NCBI GenBank assembly: GCA_021807225.1
Contig: JAKAPI010000028.1
Span: 1-8,346 of the forward strand
DNA length: 8,346 nucleotides
Direction of reading: 5' to 3'
DNA from: an archaeon
GTDB lineage: Archaea; Thermoproteota; Nitrososphaeria; Nitrososphaerales; UBA183
This document shows positions 5,822 to 8,346 of the stretch, in pieces (within the stretch, counting starts at the first letter, position 1; each line of letters opens with the position of its first letter). Made by a program: the position numbers and the translations under genes. The notes beneath the pieces are model-generated. The model saw only the letters and a program-made list of their open reading frames with translations, searched no databases and was not told the DNA's origin.

Positions 5822-7750
5822 TTGGTCAAGGGCGAGCGCAGACTCGCTGCAATCATGTTCACCGACATCGTCGGTTACACAGCCATGGCCCAGTCGGACG
5901 AGCTCCGGGCGCTCGGGTTGCTGAGGAAGCAGAGAGACCTCGCCCGCCCTCTCTTCGCGCGGCACGAGGGTAGGGAAGTGAAGACCATGGGTGACGCCTT
6001 CCTGGTGGAGTTTCCCAGCGCCCTCGCCGCCACCAAATGCGCCATCGACTTGGAGAACGCCCTGAAGGCGTTCAACGAGGGGAGGAGGGATAAGGTCAGG
6101 GTCAAGGTGGGGATCCACGTCGGCGACGTCGTGCACGAAGGAGGGGACATCTACGGAGACGCGGTCAACATAGCCTCCCGCATCCAATCACTGGCGGAAG
6201 GCGGAGGGGTGTGCGTCTCCCAGCAGGCGTATGATCAGGTCCGGAACAAGGTTCCTTTCCGCTTCTCCAAGCTCGAGGTCCCGGGGCTGAAGAACGTGTC
6301 CTTCCCCATAGACGTCTACAGGCTCGAACTCCTCGAAAGGAGGAAGGCGACAGCGGAAGCTCCAGACGCGAGGCGGAGGTTGGCGGTACTCCCATTCACG
6401 AACATGAGCCCCGACCCGGCCGACGAGTACTTCTCGGACGGGCTGACCGAAGAGATGATCTCCACCCTGTCCAAGCTCCCGGAGATCGACGTCATCTCCA
6501 GGACGTCGATCATGCAGTACAAGAAGGCGCCCAAGCCGATAAAGGACGTGTATCGGGAGCTCAATTCGGCGACCATCTTGGAGGGGAGCGTGAGGAAGGA
6601 CGGCGCCAGGGTGAGAGTCACCGTCCAGATGATTGACGCCCAGAAAGACAGACACCTATGGGCAGAAACCTACGACCGAGAACTCAGCAGCATATTCGAA
6701 ATCCAGAGCGAGATCGCGAGGCTGGTGACTGACGCGCTCAGGATCAAAATCCTGCCCTCGGTGACCGCACGGATAGCGCGGGGGCCCACCGCCAACCCTG
6801 ACGCGTACACTCTGTACCTCCGGGGGAGGTACCACTGGAACATCAGAGGGCTGAGCGACATCAGGAAGGCGGCGGACCTGTTCGAAAGGGCCGTAAGAAA
6901 GGACCCGAGCTTCGCCCTAGGATACGTCGGCCTCGGAGACTGCTATCACGTGCTCGCAACGAGGTTCGAAATAGACGCGAAGCGGAACTGGGGGAGGTCC
7001 AGGGCGGCAGTGGCCAAAGCGCTCCGCCTCGACCCCGGACTGGCCGAAGCACACGCGACGAAAGGGGTCGCCCTCTTCGCCGACTTCGAGCTCCGCAAGG
7101 CGGAAGAGGAGTTCAGCGTAGCGCTCGAACTGAAGCCGAGCTATGCCAGCGCCCACCAGTGGTTCGCCCAGCTTCTGATCGCCCGGCTAAGGTGGGAAGA
7201 AGCGCTCTCTCACATAGAAAGGGCGGCCGAGCTCGACCCATTTTCACAGGCCATATCCATGGTCCACACCTTCCTCTATGAGGCCAAGCGAGACTACGGC
7301 ACAGGCCTGAGGCTCGCCGAACGGGCGGTCGAACTGAACCCGAGGGACCCCGGGTCACACATCGAGCTGGCTTGGCTCTGCGGAAAGCTGAAGATGTTCA
7401 ATGAGATGGAGAAGGAATTGAAGGCCGGGATCAGCCTGCTGAAGGACGCCGTCCCCTTCGCGGGGGAGGGGAAGGAGGCGATGGTGGCCTACCTGAGAGA
7501 CGACAGGGAGAGGGTCAGGAAGGTGCTCCCGAAGCTGGAAGCCCACCTGGGCAAGACCTTCACCGTGGTCAGGTTCATCGCAGACCTGCACTTCTACCTG
7601 GGGGAGGTTGACGAAGGGTTCAGATGGCTGAAGAGGTCGTACTCGAAGAAAGAGTTCGACCTGTTCTATGTCAAGAGCGACGAGTTCCTCGACGGCGTCC
7701 GTACCGACAGCAGATACCTCGGGCTCTTGGACATGCTCGGGTTAGCCTGA
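5822..7750 (+). CDS. Class III adenylate cyclase fused to TolB-like domain and TPR repeats
   Basis: A 642-residue cytoplasmic protein predicted to make cAMP from ATP. Residues 5-170 form a class III cyclase domain with all key residues: metal-binding D15 (FTDIVGYT) and D58 (KTMGDAF), adenine-selecting K54 and D109, and transition-state N116 and R120 in DIYGDAVNIASR (109-120). The Lys/Asp pair points to ATP rather than GTP. After a charged linker, residues 186-312 match the TolB/FlgO-like N-terminal domain found in this protein class (LAVLPFTNMSPDPADEYFSD, then LEGSVRKDG at 253-261 and LWAETYDREL at 279-288). Residues 327-640 are helical TPR-type repeats (for example KAADLFERAVRKDPSFALGY, KAEEEFSVALELKPSYASAH). 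No membrane helices. This cyclase-TolB-TPR order is common in bacteria such as rhizobia and uncommon in archaea, so transfer is likely. The TTG start lies right before the domain; the only other early start, M12, would cut into it. Confidence 0.9.
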   Translation: MVKGERRLAAIMFTDIVGYTAMAQSDELRALGLLRKQRDLARPLFARHEGREVKTMGDAFLVEFPSALAATKCAIDLENALKAFNEGRRDKVRVKVGIHVGDVVHEGGDIYGDAVNIASRIQSLAEGGGVCVSQQAYDQVRNKVPFRFSKLEVPGLKNVSFPIDVYRLELLERRKATAEAPDARRRLAVLPFTNMSPDPADEYFSDGLTEEMISTLSKLPEIDVISRTSIMQYKKAPKPIKDVYRELNSATILEGSVRKDGARVRVTVQMIDAQKDRHLWAETYDRELSSIFEIQSEIARLVTDALRIKILPSVTARIARGPTANPDAYTLYLRGRYHWNIRGLSDIRKAADLFERAVRKDPSFALGYVGLGDCYHVLATRFEIDAKRNWGRSRAAVAKALRLDPGLAEAHATKGVALFADFELRKAEEEFSVALELKPSYASAHQWFAQLLIARLRWEEALSHIERAAELDPFSQAISMVHTFLYEAKRDYGTGLRLAERAVELNPRDPGSHIELAWLCGKLKMFNEMEKELKAGISLLKDAVPFAGEGKEAMVAYLRDDRERVRKVLPKLEAHLGKTFTVVRFIADLHFYLGEVDEGFRWLKRSYSKKEFDLFYVKSDEFLDGVRTDSRYLGLLDMLGLA

Positions 7751-7762
7751 GAGCCCTAGTCT

Positions 7763-7775
7763 CCGGCCGCGCCGG
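7763..7775 (+). terminator. Possible termination hairpin after the cyclase gene
   Basis: CCGGC, loop CGC, GCCGG forms a tight 5-bp GC stem 13 bases after the stop codon, followed by TCACTGTTT. The T-run is short, so a terminator role is weakly supported. Confidence 0.25.
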
Positions 7776-7845
7776 TCACTGTTTCGCCTCAAGTACTCCT
7801 GCCGCTACCTGCAGACGGCGCAGTCGCGGGATTTGCCACCATACC

Positions 7846-7859
7846 GCCCCCCTGGGGGC
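7846..7859. repeat. GC inverted repeat in the convergent spacer
   Basis: GCCCCC and GGGGGC flank CT, giving a near-perfect dyad between the convergent cyclase and tRNA genes. It could act as a hairpin on either transcript. No T-tract follows it on either strand. Confidence 0.25.
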
Positions 7860-7891
7860 CCTTCAGACAAGAATTTGAACGGATTTGGGAG

Positions 7892-7984
7892 TGCGGTCGC
7901 TGGGATTTGAACCCAGGTTAGTAGCTTGGAGGGCTACTGTCCTGGACCAGGCTTTCCCCTCTGAGAGGACTGGACGACGACCGC
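7892..7984 (-). tRNA. tRNA-Gly(UCC) with a ~20-base insert in the D-loop
   Basis: Read on the minus strand: acceptor GCGGTCG pairs with CGACCGC, discriminator A. D-stem GTCC/GGAC. Anticodon stem GTAGC/GCTAC with loop CCTCCAA (anticodon TCC at 7928-7930). Four-base variable loop. T-arm CTGGG, TTCAAAT, CCCAG. All stems are perfect. CCA is not encoded. The gene is 93 bases; removing 20 bases at about 7950-7969 gives a standard 73-base tRNA with D-loop AGTGGTCCA and the expected GG pair. The junction is ambiguous by one base because of a T at both ends. The insert folds by itself (TCCTCT, loop CAG, AGGGGA). Archaeal tRNAs do carry introns at non-canonical sites including the D-loop, but I could not draw a strict bulge-helix-bulge around these junctions. 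Confidence 0.9.
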
Positions 7985-8007
7985 ACGAGGCCCGAGCCCC
8001 GCCGAGT

Positions 8008-8016
8008 CTTTTTAAT
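8008..8016 (-). promoter_or_regulatory. TATA box of tRNA-Gly, overlapping the nep1 stop codon
   Basis: On the minus strand ATTAAAAAG is centred ~28 bases before the first base of the tRNA, the usual spacing for an archaeal tRNA promoter. The TAA stop of nep1 (8012-8014) lies inside it, so the tRNA promoter sits at the very end of the upstream coding region. Confidence 0.6.
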
Positions 8017-8346
8017 CGTTGAACCCCTTTGTCGCCCTCTCTATCTCGTAGACCACCCTCGCGGCCACGACGTGGGCCTCCAGCGGTCTCGGGTCGATCC
8101 TGACAAACTCGTCCACGGCCTTCTCCACCTCCGCGGAAAAGTGACCGTGGGGGAACCCGCCGACGACCACGCAGGGGTCCTTCGCTGCGACGACGTCGGC
8201 CGCGAACTCGGGTATCCCCTCAAGCCTTCCCCTCACCGTCAGGCCGAACACCCTTCCGGGCTCGACTGTCTTGACCAGCTCCGGGAACTTCGTCTTGCGG
8301 ACCCTGAGCAGTCCGCCCGCCGGCTCCTCCACCAGCGCAGATCGGA
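8012..8346 (-). CDS. nep1: Nep1 (Emg1) rRNA pseudouridine N1-methyltransferase, C-terminal part
   Basis: The last ~111 residues of Nep1, a SPOUT-fold, SAM-dependent enzyme that methylates a pseudouridine (N1 of the hypermodified position equivalent to yeast 18S U1191) in small-subunit rRNA and aids ribosome assembly. Recognisable features are GGLLRV early in the visible part (SHLPR-type N-terminal half missing), VVVGGFPHGHF (the knot region that binds SAM), an RIDPRPLEAHVVAARVVYEIER stretch split over the last 30 residues with the family's closing helix, and the final GFND before TAA. The frame is open to the right edge. The GTG at 8330-8332 is internal, not the start, since family members have ~100 or more residues before this point and the frame continues upstream as RSAL. 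Nep1 occurs in archaea and eukaryotes, which helps place the organism. Confidence 0.85.
   Translation of the reverse strand, partial: RSALVEEPAGGLLRVRKTKFPELVKTVEPGRVFGLTVRGRLEGIPEFAADVVAAKDPCVVVGGFPHGHFSAEVEKAVDEFVRIDPRPLEAHVVAARVVYEIERATKGFND

Noticed and set aside
1..8346. CRISPR arrays, insertion sequences, phage genes or att sites
   Set aside because: No regularly spaced repeats, no transposase or integrase motifs, and no direct repeat flanking the tRNA within the window.

Overview
The window is GC-rich archaeal DNA, most likely from an environmental (metagenome-type) archaeon. Four observations support this. The C-terminal half of Nep1, an 18S/16S rRNA pseudouridine methyltransferase found only in archaea and eukaryotes, lies at the right edge. 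A tRNA-Gly(UCC) carries a non-encoded CCA end and an intron-like insert in its D-loop. AT-rich, TATA-like boxes sit about 25-37 bases upstream of several starts and of the tRNA. None of the six complete protein genes appears to start with ATG: I place their starts at GTG or TTG, several nearly leaderless. The gene mix (DUF2182/DUF1326 pair, CPA antiporter, TolB-TPR adenylate cyclase) would fit a soil or sediment member of the Nitrososphaerota, but that lineage call is inference.

Layout. Bases 1-191 (minus) hold the N-terminus of a membrane protein that runs off the left edge. Bases 369-1913 (minus) encode a CPA-type cation/proton antiporter. A roughly 575-base divergent spacer follows. From there five genes run on the plus strand: an alpha/alpha-toroid (squalene-cyclase-like) protein (about 2489-3454); a DUF2182 membrane protein (3650-4471) with a cysteine-rich DUF1326 protein immediately downstream (4513-5130); a short orphan beta-rich domain of a type usually found at the end of larger surface proteins (5426-5719); and a 642-residue class III adenylate cyclase fused to a TolB-like domain and TPR repeats (5822-7750). 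Convergent to the cyclase, on the minus strand, are tRNA-Gly(UCC) (7892-7984) and the 3' part of nep1 (8012 to the right edge). The tRNA promoter TATA box overlaps the nep1 stop codon.

How the genes work together. The only convincing functional unit is DUF2182-DUF1326, a recurrent but functionally uncharacterised pair whose conserved Cys and Met residues suggest metal or redox work at the membrane. The cyclase retains every catalytic residue of an ATP-specific class III cyclase and has an architecture typical of bacteria, so it points to a cAMP signalling input acquired by transfer. The rest is a mix of ion homeostasis and translation housekeeping with no evident shared pathway. I see no CRISPR array, insertion sequence, phage gene or integration site. 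The candidates for something new are the DUF2182-DUF1326 module, the archaeal cyclase, and the tRNA insert.
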